Shown here one piece after another: positions 1 to 5,480 of a stretch of DNA of 7,369 bases (position 1 is its first letter; every line of letters starts with the position of its first letter). A model generated the notes under the pieces. That model was not told the origin of the DNA. It did no database searches and worked only from the letters and a program-made list of their open reading frames with translations. The position numbers and the translations under genes were made by a program. The stretch lies in the NCBI GenBank assembly GCA_905210055.1, contig CAJLVH010000098.1:1-7369 (forward strand). Reading direction: 5' to 3'. This DNA is from an uncultured Enorma sp. GTDB taxonomy: Bacteria; Actinomycetota; Coriobacteriia; Coriobacteriales; Coriobacteriaceae.

Positions 1-520
1 GGGTGTTGGCGCTCGTCGTCGCAAGCGGGCAGCCGCAAGCGCGGATGAGCGCGGCCACCACCGGCGAAGCGGAGCAGCGAAGCGCCACGGTGCCATCGGC
101 AGCCTGCATGAAGCGCGGCACGCGGTCGTTTGCGCGCACAATGAGCGTGAGCGCGCCCGGCCAGAACGCGTCGGCGAGCGCGCGCGTGACTTCGTCTACC
201 GCGCACCCGTATCGATCGAGGTCATCGACCCCGCCCACGAGCCAGGGAACCGTCTGGGCCAGGTCACGCTGTTTGACGGTAAAGATGCGCCGATACCCAG
301 AGCTCTCCGGAGGAAGCACCATGCCGTTCACGGAAGGCTCGCGGGATGCGCCCTTCGCCACGCCAGGCTGCATGAACGGTGCCACCGCAACCGCGAGGCC
401 ATACACCGTCTCGGTGGGGATGAGCGCCAATCCACCAGATGAAAGCACGTTTCCAACCTCTGCGATCGCTTGATCGCAAGGCTGGGCGCTATCAGTCGCT
501 ATACGGTAAATCTCTGGCAT
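1..520 (-). CDS. tsaC: Threonylcarbamoyl-AMP synthase (Sua5/YwlC/TsaC family), 3' end outside window
   Basis: The enzyme makes threonylcarbamoyl-AMP from threonine, bicarbonate and ATP, the first step of t6A37 modification of ANN-decoding tRNAs, in the cytoplasm. Reading leftwards from an ATG at 520-518 gives 173 residues before the window edge. Family motifs seen are IPTETVYGLA (34-43), a KQR triad (83-85) matching the family's KxR motif, WPGALTLIV (120-128), TVALRC (144-149) and LATTSAN (166-172). An extra stretch of about 30 residues lies between the PTETVYGLA strand and the KQR helix. The ATG at 520 leaves a normal 33-residue lead into the PTETVYGL motif, whereas the internal GTG at codon 25 would leave only nine residues. 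A purine-rich GGGAGGA lies rather far upstream (about 15 bases), so the start is slightly uncertain. It follows prmC on the same strand after a 216-base gap, the usual neighbourhood of this gene in Gram-positive bacteria. The C-terminal part cannot be seen, so a full-length Sua5 with its extra domain is not excluded. Confidence 0.9.
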   Translation of the reverse strand, partial: MPEIYRIATDSAQPCDQAIAEVGNVLSSGGLALIPTETVYGLAVAVAPFMQPGVAKGASREPSVNGMVLPPESSGYRRIFTVKQRDLAQTVPWLVGGVDDLDRYGCAVDEVTRALADAFWPGALTLIVRANDRVPRFMQAADGTVALRCSASPVVAALIRACGCPLATTSANT

Positions 521-736
521 CTGTTGAGCGACACATCCTCCCTGAACAGCATTCGATGCATGGCAGTATCGATGCATTCTCTCATGAGTCGCGTGCGAGG
601 AAGCCCAAACCGCGCGTCGATAACGTAAACGGGGCGATGCTTTCGCCCAAAGGCGCAGTATAGCGGCGCGTGTGTCGAAAATGTGTCGCTAACGTAGCTA
701 TTTATTTCGGAAACCGGCGCATGACGCCCCGGCGCC
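521..736 (-). other. prmC-tsaC intercistronic gap
   Basis: This 216-base spacer between two genes that are often adjacent holds no convincing reading frame on either strand. Read leftwards it has the prmC-proximal hairpin, a -10-like TATACT (662-657) without a good -35 box, and a 6-base-pair GC-rich hairpin (GGGCGA 632-637 with TCGCCC 643-648). A GGGAGGA follows about 15 bases before the tsaC ATG. A separate tsaC promoter here is possible but weakly supported. Confidence 0.4.
716..736 (-). terminator. Possible weak hairpin terminator after prmC
   Basis: Directly after the prmC stop codon the minus strand can form a GC-only stem, GGCGC (736-732) with GCGCC (720-716), around an 11-base loop. 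It is followed by GGTTTCCG rather than a real U-tract. It could slow or partly end transcription between prmC and tsaC, but the stem is short and the T-run weak, so this is only a candidate. Confidence 0.2.
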
Positions 737-1879
737 CTAGCCGGTGTGCGCGAACAAGAAGCGCTGACGGCCGGTGAGGTCCTCGATGATTCTCACGTCG
801 TGCATGCCGGCGCTCTTCGCGATCGCCGCCGCCTCCTTGAGCGAATCCTCGAAGAGCTCGCATGCGAGCAGCCCGTCCTGCTTGAGCACATAAGGCGCCA
901 CCGAAACAAGGCGACGGAATATCTCCAAGCCGTCTTCGCCGCCGTCGAGCGCGAGGTGCGGCTCGAAATCGCGCACCTCGTGCGGAATCGCTTCAAGCAC
1001 CGCCGTGGGAACGTACGGCGGATTCGAAACGAGCACGTCGAACGATGAGCGTTCTTCAGGGAGCACCGGCTGCACGAGGTCGCCGAGGCGGATATCGAGC
1101 GCCTCGGGCGCTATCCCCAGACGCTCGCGGTTGCGCCGCGCGAGCGAAACGGCTTCTTCGCTGATATCCGTCGCCACGCAGCTCACACACCCCGGGCGCT
1201 CCGAGACCATGGAGAGCGAAATGCACCCGGTACCGCACCCGACCTCGAGTACGCGCGCGCCGCGCGGGGACGTTCCTTCAGTCGCATCTTCCGCACCCTG
1301 CTCGGCAGGGACGTTTTCAGTAGCAACGGATTCTGCCGTGACGGCACTCTGGGCATCGCCCTCGTCCCGCTCTGTCTCCTTTGCCTGCTCGCTCTCTGCT
1401 GCCTCGCCGTCTTCCTGCTCCGCTGCGGCACGCGCCGCGAGCTCGGCTTGGCGCGCCGCCTCGACCTCGGCGTTCCACGGCAGCTGGACGCGCTCGCGAC
1501 GCGGCTTCACCCACCCCGTCACGTTCCGGTCGAGGTATTCGAGCACGCAATCCACGAGCAGCTCGGTCTCGGGACGAGGGATGAGCACGCCGGGCTCGCA
1601 GGCGATGCTCAGCTGTCTGAACGCCGTCTCGCCCGTGATGTACTGGAGTGGTTCGCCCGCCACCCGCCGCTGGATGCCCTCGCGAATCGTAGCGAGCTCC
1701 GCCGGCTCGAGGGGAAGGTCGGCCTTGATAATCAGGTCGATGCGCCTCAGGCCGGTGGCGCTCGTCACCAGCCACTCTGCCGAAACACGCGGCTGCGGCA
1801 CCCCCAGACGCTCGAAATACCCGATCGTCCACTCGAAGCATCTGCCAACAGTCCAAGGCTCCTGCGTCGTATCAACCAT
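737..1879 (-). CDS. prmC: Release factor glutamine-N5 methyltransferase PrmC (HemK) with acidic insertion
   Basis: PrmC transfers a methyl group from S-adenosylmethionine to the glutamine of the GGQ motif in release factors, which improves peptide release; it is cytoplasmic. Using the ATG at 1879 the protein has 380 residues. An N-terminal helical recognition domain leads to GEPLQYITGETAF (76-88) and VLIPRPETELLVD (98-110), both typical of PrmC. The SAM-binding motif I is VLEVGCGTGC (210-219) and the catalytic motif is NPPY (286-289). Family members are usually about 280 residues. The excess is one Glu/Ala-rich, low-complexity stretch at about residues 120-205, placed between the recognition domain and the methyltransferase core. 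A GTG two codons upstream (1885) is also in frame, but GGGGAAGG would overlap that codon while standing about 5 bases from the ATG, so ATG is preferred. Its substrate gene prfA is upstream on the same strand. Confidence 0.95.
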   Translation of the reverse strand: MVDTTQEPWTVGRCFEWTIGYFERLGVPQPRVSAEWLVTSATGLRRIDLIIKADLPLEPAELATIREGIQRRVAGEPLQYITGETAFRQLSIACEPGVLIPRPETELLVDCVLEYLDRNVTGWVKPRRERVQLPWNAEVEAARQAELAARAAAEQEDGEAAESEQAKETERDEGDAQSAVTAESVATENVPAEQGAEDATEGTSPRGARVLEVGCGTGCISLSMVSERPGCVSCVATDISEEAVSLARRNRERLGIAPEALDIRLGDLVQPVLPEERSSFDVLVSNPPYVPTAVLEAIPHEVRDFEPHLALDGGEDGLEIFRRLVSVAPYVLKQDGLLACELFEDSLKEAAAIAKSAGMHDVRIIEDLTGRQRFLFAHTG

Positions 1880-1923
1880 GAGCACCTTCCCCGCTTTCTT
1901 TGCATTCCGCCGATTCTACCGCA

Positions 1924-1962
1924 GGCGATGGGGCGCGCAGCCCGCGCGGCGCGGCCATCGCC
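1924..1962 (-). repeat. Large GC-rich stem-loop upstream of prmC
   Basis: GGCGATGG (1924-1931) and CCATCGCC (1955-1962) are perfect inverted repeats of 8 bases. Inside them CGCGC (1934-1938) can pair with GCGCG (1944-1948) around a 5-base loop. The structure lies about 45-85 bases before the prmC start on its coding strand and has no U-run after it. It could be a processing or mRNA-stability element, or could mask or expose a TAGAAT promoter-like box just downstream. The role is inferred only from position. Confidence 0.5.
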
Positions 1963-2019
1963 CGATGCGCACACCCTACCTCAAGCATCTAAAACGGTTC
2001 CGAGCGTTTCTGGCACAAA

Positions 2020-2041
2020 CCTTGTCAAAGCCTTGTCGTAC
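2020..2041. repeat. Short direct repeat CCTTGTC, period 11
   Basis: CCTTGTCAAAG (2020-2030) is followed directly by CCTTGTCGTAC (2031-2041), so the first seven bases repeat at an 11-base, roughly one-helical-turn, spacing. On the minus strand the first copy includes a perfect TTGACA. Such spacing suits a same-face protein-binding site, but two copies of seven bases are also possible by chance. Confidence 0.3.
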
Positions 2042-2098
2042 ATCTGGCACGCAGAAGCGCGCGCCCGCTCACCTGCACGCGCACGCGTTCCACCTATG

Positions 2099-2111
2099 GA
2101 ACCAGTGGTTC
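2099..2111. repeat. 13-base perfect palindrome after prfA
   Basis: GAACCA (2099-2104) and TGGTTC (2106-2111) flank a single central G. The centre is too small for a fully paired RNA hairpin; a 4-base-pair stem with a 5-base loop could form and is followed on the plus strand by TTTTT. It looks more like an operator than a terminator. It lies about 55 bases beyond the prfA stop codon. Confidence 0.35.
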
Positions 2112-2165
2112 TTTTTCCTCGAAAAACGGCACGATATCTCTAGATTCGAAACGCGCTTCCGAATG

Positions 2166-3233
2166 CTACACCGCTTCCGCAAGCTTCTCGGCGCGGTCTG
2201 CTGCAGCGAGCGCGTCGATCACAGCTCCGAGGCCGTCGCCCAGCAGCACGCCGTTATATGTGCTGTTAAAGCCGATGCGGTGGTCGGTCACGCGGTCCTG
2301 CGGCTGATTGTACGTGCGGATCTTCTCCGAACGGTTGCCGTGGCCAATCTGGCTCTGACGCTCGGCACCCAGCTCTGCCTGCTGCTTCTGCAGCTCCATC
2401 TCATAGAGGCGCGCGCGGAGCATCTGCATGCAGACCTCGCGGTTCTGGATCTGCGAGCGCTGCTCCTGCGACTGCACCACGGTGTTCGTGGGCAGGTGCG
2501 TGATGCGCACGGCGGAGTACGTGGTGTTCACGCACTGGCCGCCGGGGCCGCTCGCGCAGTACGTATCGATGCGCAGGTCAGACTGGTCGATCTGGATGTC
2601 GATCTCGTCGGCCTCGGGCAGCACTGCGACCGTCGCCGTCGAGGTCTGGATGCGACCCTGGCTCTCGGTCTTGGGCACGCGCTGCACGCGATGCACGCCG
2701 CTCTCGTACTTCATGACGGAGTAGACCTTGTCGCCCGTGACCTTGAACTCGATGGACTTGAAGCCGCCAGCATCCGACGGGCTCGCGTCGAGCACCTCGA
2801 GCTTCCACTTCTTGCTCTCGCAGAAGCGCTGGTACATCTTGAAGAGGTCGCCGGCGAAGATCGCGGCCTCGTCACCGCCCGCAGCGGAGCGGATCTCGAC
2901 GATGGTGTTCTTCTCGTCGTTCGGGTCGCCGGGGATGAGCATGAACTTGATGTCTTCCTCGAGGCCGGGAAGCTTCTCCTCGTTCGCGGAGATGTCCTCC
3001 TGGAGCATGCCCTTCTCGTCGGCGTCGGAGGTGTCGTGGAGCATTTCCTTCGCCGCCTCGATATCGTCGAGCGCCGTGAGGTACTCGCGCGCCTTGGCCA
3101 CGAGCTCGGCCTGCTTGGCGTGCTCCTTGGCAAGGCGGGTATATTCCTTCTGGTCCGCGAGGACAGACGGGTCGAGGAGCTTCTTCTCGAGCTCTTCGTA
3201 GGCAGCAATGAGTTTTTCGAGCTTATCGCGCAT
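2166..3233 (-). CDS. prfA: Peptide chain release factor 1 (RF1)
   Basis: RF1 reads UAA and UAG stop codons in the ribosomal A site and triggers hydrolysis of the peptidyl-tRNA. The 355-residue protein is the normal family length. It has an N-terminal coiled region (about 1-110), the PCRF-type segment with SAAGGDEA (116-123), the stop-recognition PxT motif as PKT (187-189) followed by ESQGRI, and the catalytic loop GPGGQCVNTT (229-238). The C-terminal block TYNQPQDRVTDHRI (307-320) follows. PxT rather than the SPF tripeptide marks it as RF1 and not RF2. The ATG at 3233 is chosen because AAAGGAA stands about six bases before it and MRDKLEKL begins the conserved helix; an in-frame ATG at 3335 adds 34 residues unlike the family. 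The gene heads a leftward block with prmC, whose product should methylate Gln233. GGQ followed by Cys differs from the His or Ser of E. coli and B. subtilis RF1. Confidence 0.98.
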   Translation of the reverse strand: MRDKLEKLIAAYEELEKKLLDPSVLADQKEYTRLAKEHAKQAELVAKAREYLTALDDIEAAKEMLHDTSDADEKGMLQEDISANEEKLPGLEEDIKFMLIPGDPNDEKNTIVEIRSAAGGDEAAIFAGDLFKMYQRFCESKKWKLEVLDASPSDAGGFKSIEFKVTGDKVYSVMKYESGVHRVQRVPKTESQGRIQTSTATVAVLPEADEIDIQIDQSDLRIDTYCASGPGGQCVNTTYSAVRITHLPTNTVVQSQEQRSQIQNREVCMQMLRARLYEMELQKQQAELGAERQSQIGHGNRSEKIRTYNQPQDRVTDHRIGFNSTYNGVLLGDGLGAVIDALAAADRAEKLAEAV

Positions 3234-3302
3234 GATGGTTCCTTTGCGTTTTGGAAGTGGACGCCCGGAAACGATATTCGGGGCGCAGGGCCATACGGAA
3301 GG

Positions 3303-3323
3303 GCACCGCGGCGCCTGCGGCAC
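3303..3323 (-). other. Possible hairpin in the prfA leader
   Basis: On the minus strand GTGCCGC (3323-3317) can pair with GCGGTGC (3309-3303), with two G-U wobbles, around a 7-base loop. It would lie in the roughly 155-base untranslated leader predicted from the promoter at 3395-3422. No known leader or riboswitch family is recognised. Confidence 0.2.
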
Positions 3324-3394
3324 GCGGTGAATCATGAGCCCAGCTAGAGCATGTCGAACCGAAGATACATGCGCTTCCTTTCTTCCGGCACCTA

Positions 3395-3422
3395 ATCATA
3401 CCCAGAGCGCCAAAAAGGGCAA
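3395..3422 (-). promoter_or_regulatory. Candidate prfA promoter (leftward)
   Basis: On the minus strand TTGCCC (3422-3417, four of six matches to the consensus -35) is followed after 16 bases by TATGAT (3400-3395, five of six matches to the -10). Transcription would begin near 3388 and give a leader of about 155 bases before the prfA ATG. It is the best sigma-70-type match found on the prfA strand in this intergenic region by eye. Confidence 0.5.
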
Positions 3423-3443
3423 GCGGCAGCTGCGCATCCTGCA

Positions 3444-3465
3444 GAAAAGACACGGCATCGCCGTG
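3444..3465 (-). terminator. Hairpin with T-rich tail upstream of the prfA promoter
   Basis: CACGG (3451-3455) and CCGTG (3461-3465) form a perfect 5-base-pair stem with a 5-base loop. Read leftwards it is followed by TCTTTTCT, as in a short intrinsic terminator. No leftward gene precedes it in the window, so if real it would block antisense or read-through transcription before the prfA promoter. The stem is short, so it may be incidental. Confidence 0.25.
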
Positions 3466-3529
3466 ATACCCAGATGATATTGAGTGATAGAGAAAAAACT
3501 CTGGGCGGCGGGCTGCACCGGCGGACAGC

Positions 3530-3554
3530 GAGACAACGCGCCCGCGCTTGTCTC
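3530..3554. repeat. Inverted repeat GAGACAA...TTGTCTC
   Basis: GAGACAA (3530-3536) and TTGTCTC (3548-3554) are perfect 7-base arms. The intervening GC-rich bases can add three more pairs (GCG 3538-3540 with CGC 3545-3547) with a one-base bulge. There is no T-run after it on either strand, so it is not an obvious terminator. Its place about 60 bases before the candidate -10 box of the rightward operon would suit a regulator-binding site. Confidence 0.4.
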
Positions 3555-3615
3555 GTCCCCCTCAAAAAAATTTCGTACTCTTTCAAAACCTCTATTTGGG
3601 GTTTGCGAAACTTCT

Positions 3616-3621
3616 TATACT
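3616..3621 (+). promoter_or_regulatory. Candidate -10 box for the zinc-ribbon operon
   Basis: TATACT matches the -10 consensus at five of six bases and sits in a locally AT-rich tract. No good -35 is seen at 16-18 bases upstream, and the nearby TTGCGA (3603-3608) is too close. If used, the transcript would begin near 3628 and include the AGGAGG at 3633. Confidence 0.35.
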
Positions 3622-3643
3622 CATAGCTGTACAGGAGGCAAGG

Positions 3644-3703
3644 TTGCGGCCCCTGCGGGAAGCACCCAGCCGTGGCGGACTCCAGCGAGCACCTGCGAGC
3701 TAG
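3644..3703 (+). CDS. Possible 19-residue leader peptide (TTG start)
   Basis: A perfect AGGAGG (3633-3638) stands five bases before a TTG at 3644, which opens a 19-codon frame beginning MRPLREAPSRG and ending at TAG (3701-3703). The stop lies 13 bases before the ATG of the next gene and abuts that gene's own Shine-Dalgarno. This arrangement would suit translational coupling or a leader peptide. The peptide is Arg/Pro/Ala-rich with no recognised motif or run of one regulatory amino acid. The Shine-Dalgarno may also be a chance occurrence. Confidence 0.3.
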   Translation: MRPLREAPSRGGLQRAPAS

Positions 3704-3716
3704 AGAGGAAGACGGT

Positions 3717-4421
3717 ATGAACATCGAGCTTCTTAACACCGGATTAAAACTGTCGACCAGCAACGACGACGGCGTGTGGCAGAACTGTTGCTGCTGGGCG
3801 CTCATGTACCGCCTCGGCTTCAACAATGCCACGCGCGTGGCCGACATGGTTGACGCTGACACATATGGTCGCCTTCCTGTCGGCAACAAGGGCATCATGG
3901 TCGTGGGTGCGTCGGAGAACCCTTACGAGGAGCCCGGCTTCGAGGCATACGTTGCCCGCCTGCGCCGATCGGTGGTCTGCCACTTCCTCGATACGCGCTA
4001 TGGCATCGACATCGGTCCCGCGAATGCGGAGGCGACGTGCCGCAACCGCCCGAACGTGTGGCGCGATGCGAACGAGCTCGCCGACCGCTTCATGAACGAC
4101 GAGGTGCTCTCCGAGTTCGTGCCGACATGGGGCGCATCAGTGCGTTCGTGCAGGAACAAGTTCGGCAACCTCTTCGAAACCCTCGTCGTGCCCACCTATG
4201 AGCGGCGCACGGGCAAGCGCTACGTGCCGCTCGAGTGGGAGGACCCGCTGCACCCCGGCATGCCGCGCCCGAAGCAGGCGACGACGGTGCAGAGCCCCTC
4301 GGCGGCGCCCACACCCACCGCTCCCCAGACCTCCGCTGCACCCAAGTTCTGCAGCAACTGCGGCTCGCCGCTCTCGCCCGGCGCGAAGTTCTGCTCCAAC
4401 TGCGGCAACCGCATCGCCTAG
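3717..4421 (+). CDS. Hypothetical protein with C-terminal zinc ribbon
   Basis: This is a 234-residue protein of unknown function. Residues 1 to about 178 form a compact, mostly soluble domain without a signal peptide or membrane helix; it has a CCC run (24-26) and no family I can name with confidence. A Pro/Thr/Ala-rich linker (about 182-209) connects it to a zinc ribbon with Cys212, Cys215, Cys226 and Cys229 in two CxxCG knuckles (FCSNCG twice). The segment around 145-166 (RNKFGNLFETLVVPTY within it) vaguely resembles the second RNase III motif, but the first motif is not found, so no nuclease role is claimed. AGAGGAA stands six bases before the ATG at 3717; an in-frame GTG at 3672 lacks such a site. 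It is the first gene of the rightward operon and is followed after 71 bases by a membrane-protein gene. The tandem CxxC module is shared with two downstream genes. Confidence 0.85.
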   Translation: MNIELLNTGLKLSTSNDDGVWQNCCCWALMYRLGFNNATRVADMVDADTYGRLPVGNKGIMVVGASENPYEEPGFEAYVARLRRSVVCHFLDTRYGIDIGPANAEATCRNRPNVWRDANELADRFMNDEVLSEFVPTWGASVRSCRNKFGNLFETLVVPTYERRTGKRYVPLEWEDPLHPGMPRPKQATTVQSPSAAPTPTAPQTSAAPKFCSNCGSPLSPGAKFCSNCGNRIA

Positions 4422-4492
4422 CCGCCCAGACACCCCACCCCCACCCGTATATACGCCCCACCTATATACCTATATAAAAGAGAGGAACACCC
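4422..4492 (+). promoter_or_regulatory. TATATA-rich spacer, possible internal promoter
   Basis: The 71-base gap holds three TATATA motifs (4448, 4463 and 4471) separated by C-rich DNA, which stands out from the GC-rich genes on both sides. The last one runs into AAAAGAGAGGAA, the Shine-Dalgarno of the next gene. One of the TATATA/TATAAA boxes could serve as a -10 element, but a start there would leave almost no leader and no clear -35 is visible. It could equally be an unstructured, ribosome-accessible stretch. Confidence 0.25.
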
Positions 4493-4891
4493 ATGGGACT
4501 CATCACGCACAAGGTTAAGCAGTACGACAACAAGTCCGGAACGCTCTACCACTACGTCGACGACTTCACCACGTTTGGATGGATCCTCGTCCTCGCACTT
4601 TTCGCGTTTCTCTGGCACTTCGGCTGGGACATCTTGCGAGCAATCGTGGCGGCGTTCACCTCGGCCGCGTTCTCGGTAATCGTACTCGTTATCCTACGCT
4701 GCGCCCTGCGCGTCCTGAGCGAGGGCGCGGCACAGCTCGTGCCCTGCGTGCGCCCCGACGGCGGCAAGCTCTTCCCCTGGGCGGCACGCGTGCAGAACGC
4801 GCTCCTCTTTGGGAAGCGCAGGCCGGGGGTGCTGTATACCGTGAGCTTCGTGCTCTGCTTCATTGGAGTGTTCATCAGCTTCCAGGGGTAA
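4493..4891 (+). CDS. Small multi-spanning membrane protein, unknown function
   Basis: This is a 132-residue integral membrane protein with no family I recognise. A hydrophilic N-terminus of about 26 residues (with YDNKSGTLYHYVDDF) precedes hydrophobic segments at about 28-43 and 51-75. A basic and partly amphipathic stretch follows (about 76-110, with VPCVRPDGGK and FGKRRPG), and a last membrane helix at about 112-130 ends the protein. Three helices are likely, though the first two could pack as a tight hairpin. It is the only complete gene in the operon without a zinc ribbon. AGAGGAA is five bases before the ATG. The gene is 71 bases after the zinc-ribbon gene and 67 bases before the next one. 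Because all neighbours are unknown, the context only suggests that it is a membrane component of the same system. Confidence 0.85.
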   Translation: MGLITHKVKQYDNKSGTLYHYVDDFTTFGWILVLALFAFLWHFGWDILRAIVAAFTSAAFSVIVLVILRCALRVLSEGAAQLVPCVRPDGGKLFPWAARVQNALLFGKRRPGVLYTVSFVLCFIGVFISFQG

Positions 4892-4958
4892 TGGCGCTCG
4901 CGAAAAGCCCCGTGCACAGCATGCCCCGCACCATCCATCTTCCAAGAAAGGATTTGCC

Positions 4959-5444
4959 ATGTTCTGCTCATCCTGCGGCGCCCCGCTCGAAGCGAACGCA
5001 AAGTTTTGCTCCGCCTGCGGCGCGCCCGCTACCAACGTAAGCGCGCCAGCGAGCTCCCCGGCCGCACCTGCGCCCGCAAGCAAGCCCGCGGCGCCCGTGG
5101 CCGCATCACCCGTCTCCCAGCCTGCACCCGCATTCACCACCTCCCAAGCGAGCGCGCAGACCAAGGGCACAGAGCCCTCGGCAGCCGCCATGTCCGGTAC
5201 GGCAAGCAACATCCGCACCATCCTCATGACCGGGAAGAACTTCGAGCACATCTCCATGGCAACGCTTCTCGGCGGCTTCGGCATCATCATCGCCGCCATC
5301 GCATGGATCGCTGTCATCGCCCCCTATCACCCTGAGGGTCTCTCCCTCCCCACCATTATCGCCACGGTGCTCTTTGTCGCCGGCATCGCCATCGCGGTGG
5401 CGGGAGGTATAGGCCGTATCGCAGCGTTCGCAATCAACCGATAA
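4959..5444 (+). CDS. Zinc-ribbon membrane protein, unknown function
   Basis: This is a 161-residue protein that begins directly with a zinc ribbon: Cys3, Cys6, Cys17 and Cys20 in MFCSSCGAPL and KFCSACGAP. A long Ala/Pro/Ser linker (about 22-80) follows, then a short charged segment (about 81-98) and two predicted membrane helices (about 101-121 and 130-149) ending in a short tail. The ribbon would probably face the cytoplasm, as expected for a reduced Cys4 zinc site, with the linker as a tether. The ATG at 4959 is chosen because AAAGGA is six bases upstream and the ribbon starts at residue 2; the frame stays open for 96 bases further upstream but overlaps the preceding gene and has no ribosome site. 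Such zinc-ribbon-plus-membrane proteins are a loose class with mostly unknown roles. Confidence 0.88.
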   Translation: MFCSSCGAPLEANAKFCSACGAPATNVSAPASSPAAPAPASKPAAPVAASPVSQPAPAFTTSQASAQTKGTEPSAAAMSGTASNIRTILMTGKNFEHISMATLLGGFGIIIAAIAWIAVIAPYHPEGLSLPTIIATVLFVAGIAIAVAGGIGRIAAFAINR

Positions 5445-5480
5445 CGCGTGGATTACCCACACGCAAGGAAGGGAGAACAG

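Larger units (their letters stand above)
1880..2165 (-). other. prfA-prmC intercistronic gap with inverted and direct repeats
   Basis: This 286-base spacer separates two genes that often overlap or nearly touch in other bacteria. No supported gene is present; a 20-codon leftward frame (2043-1981) has no Shine-Dalgarno. It contains a 13-base palindrome (2099-2111), an A/T-arm inverted repeat (TTTTTC 2112-2117 with GAAAAA 2121-2126), an 11-base-period direct repeat (2020-2041) and a large GC-rich hairpin (1924-1962). A perfect TTGACA box (minus strand, 2028-2023) has no -10 at the right distance, and a TAGAAT (1918-1913) has no good -35, so a prmC promoter cannot be fixed. Confidence 0.45.
3234..3716. 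other. Divergent intergenic region between prfA and the zinc-ribbon operon
   Basis: These 483 bases contain no supported conserved gene. From left to right they hold the prfA Shine-Dalgarno and leader, the leftward promoter (3395-3422), a small hairpin with a T-rich tail (3444-3465), an AGAG-A6-CTCT inverted repeat (3489-3502) and a stronger inverted repeat (3530-3554). After these comes a clearly AT-richer tract (about 3560-3630) with a rightward -10-like box, then a strong Shine-Dalgarno and a 19-codon frame. The drop in GC around 3560-3630 fits the promoter of the rightward operon. Confidence 0.6.

Noticed and set aside
3..473. A 156-codon plus-strand frame at the left edge
   Set aside because: It is antisense to the tsaC reading frame, whose PTETVYGLA, KQR, WPGALTLI and TTSAN motifs are clear.
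1981..2043. A 20-codon minus-strand frame between prfA and prmC
   Set aside because: There is no Shine-Dalgarno before its ATG and the peptide has no recognisable feature.
2098..2116. Intrinsic terminator on the plus strand (palindrome plus T5)
   Set aside because: No plus-strand gene ends here and the palindrome centre is one base, leaving only a 4-base-pair hairpin; it is better treated as an operator-like palindrome.
3234..3335. 34-residue N-terminal extension of RF1 from an upstream in-frame ATG
   Set aside because: The extension is unlike RF1 and the downstream ATG at 3233 has a proper Shine-Dalgarno and gives the usual family length.
1005..3347. A 780-codon open frame on the plus strand across prmC and prfA
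   Set aside because: It is antisense to two well-supported conserved genes, has Ser/Arg-rich then Leu/Val/His-rich low-complexity translation, and has no family motif. Long antisense frames are expected in GC-rich coding DNA.
3392..3898. A 168-codon minus-strand frame overlapping the divergent region and the first zinc-ribbon gene
   Set aside because: It overlaps the better-supported rightward gene and promoter region, has no ribosome site worth noting and no motif.
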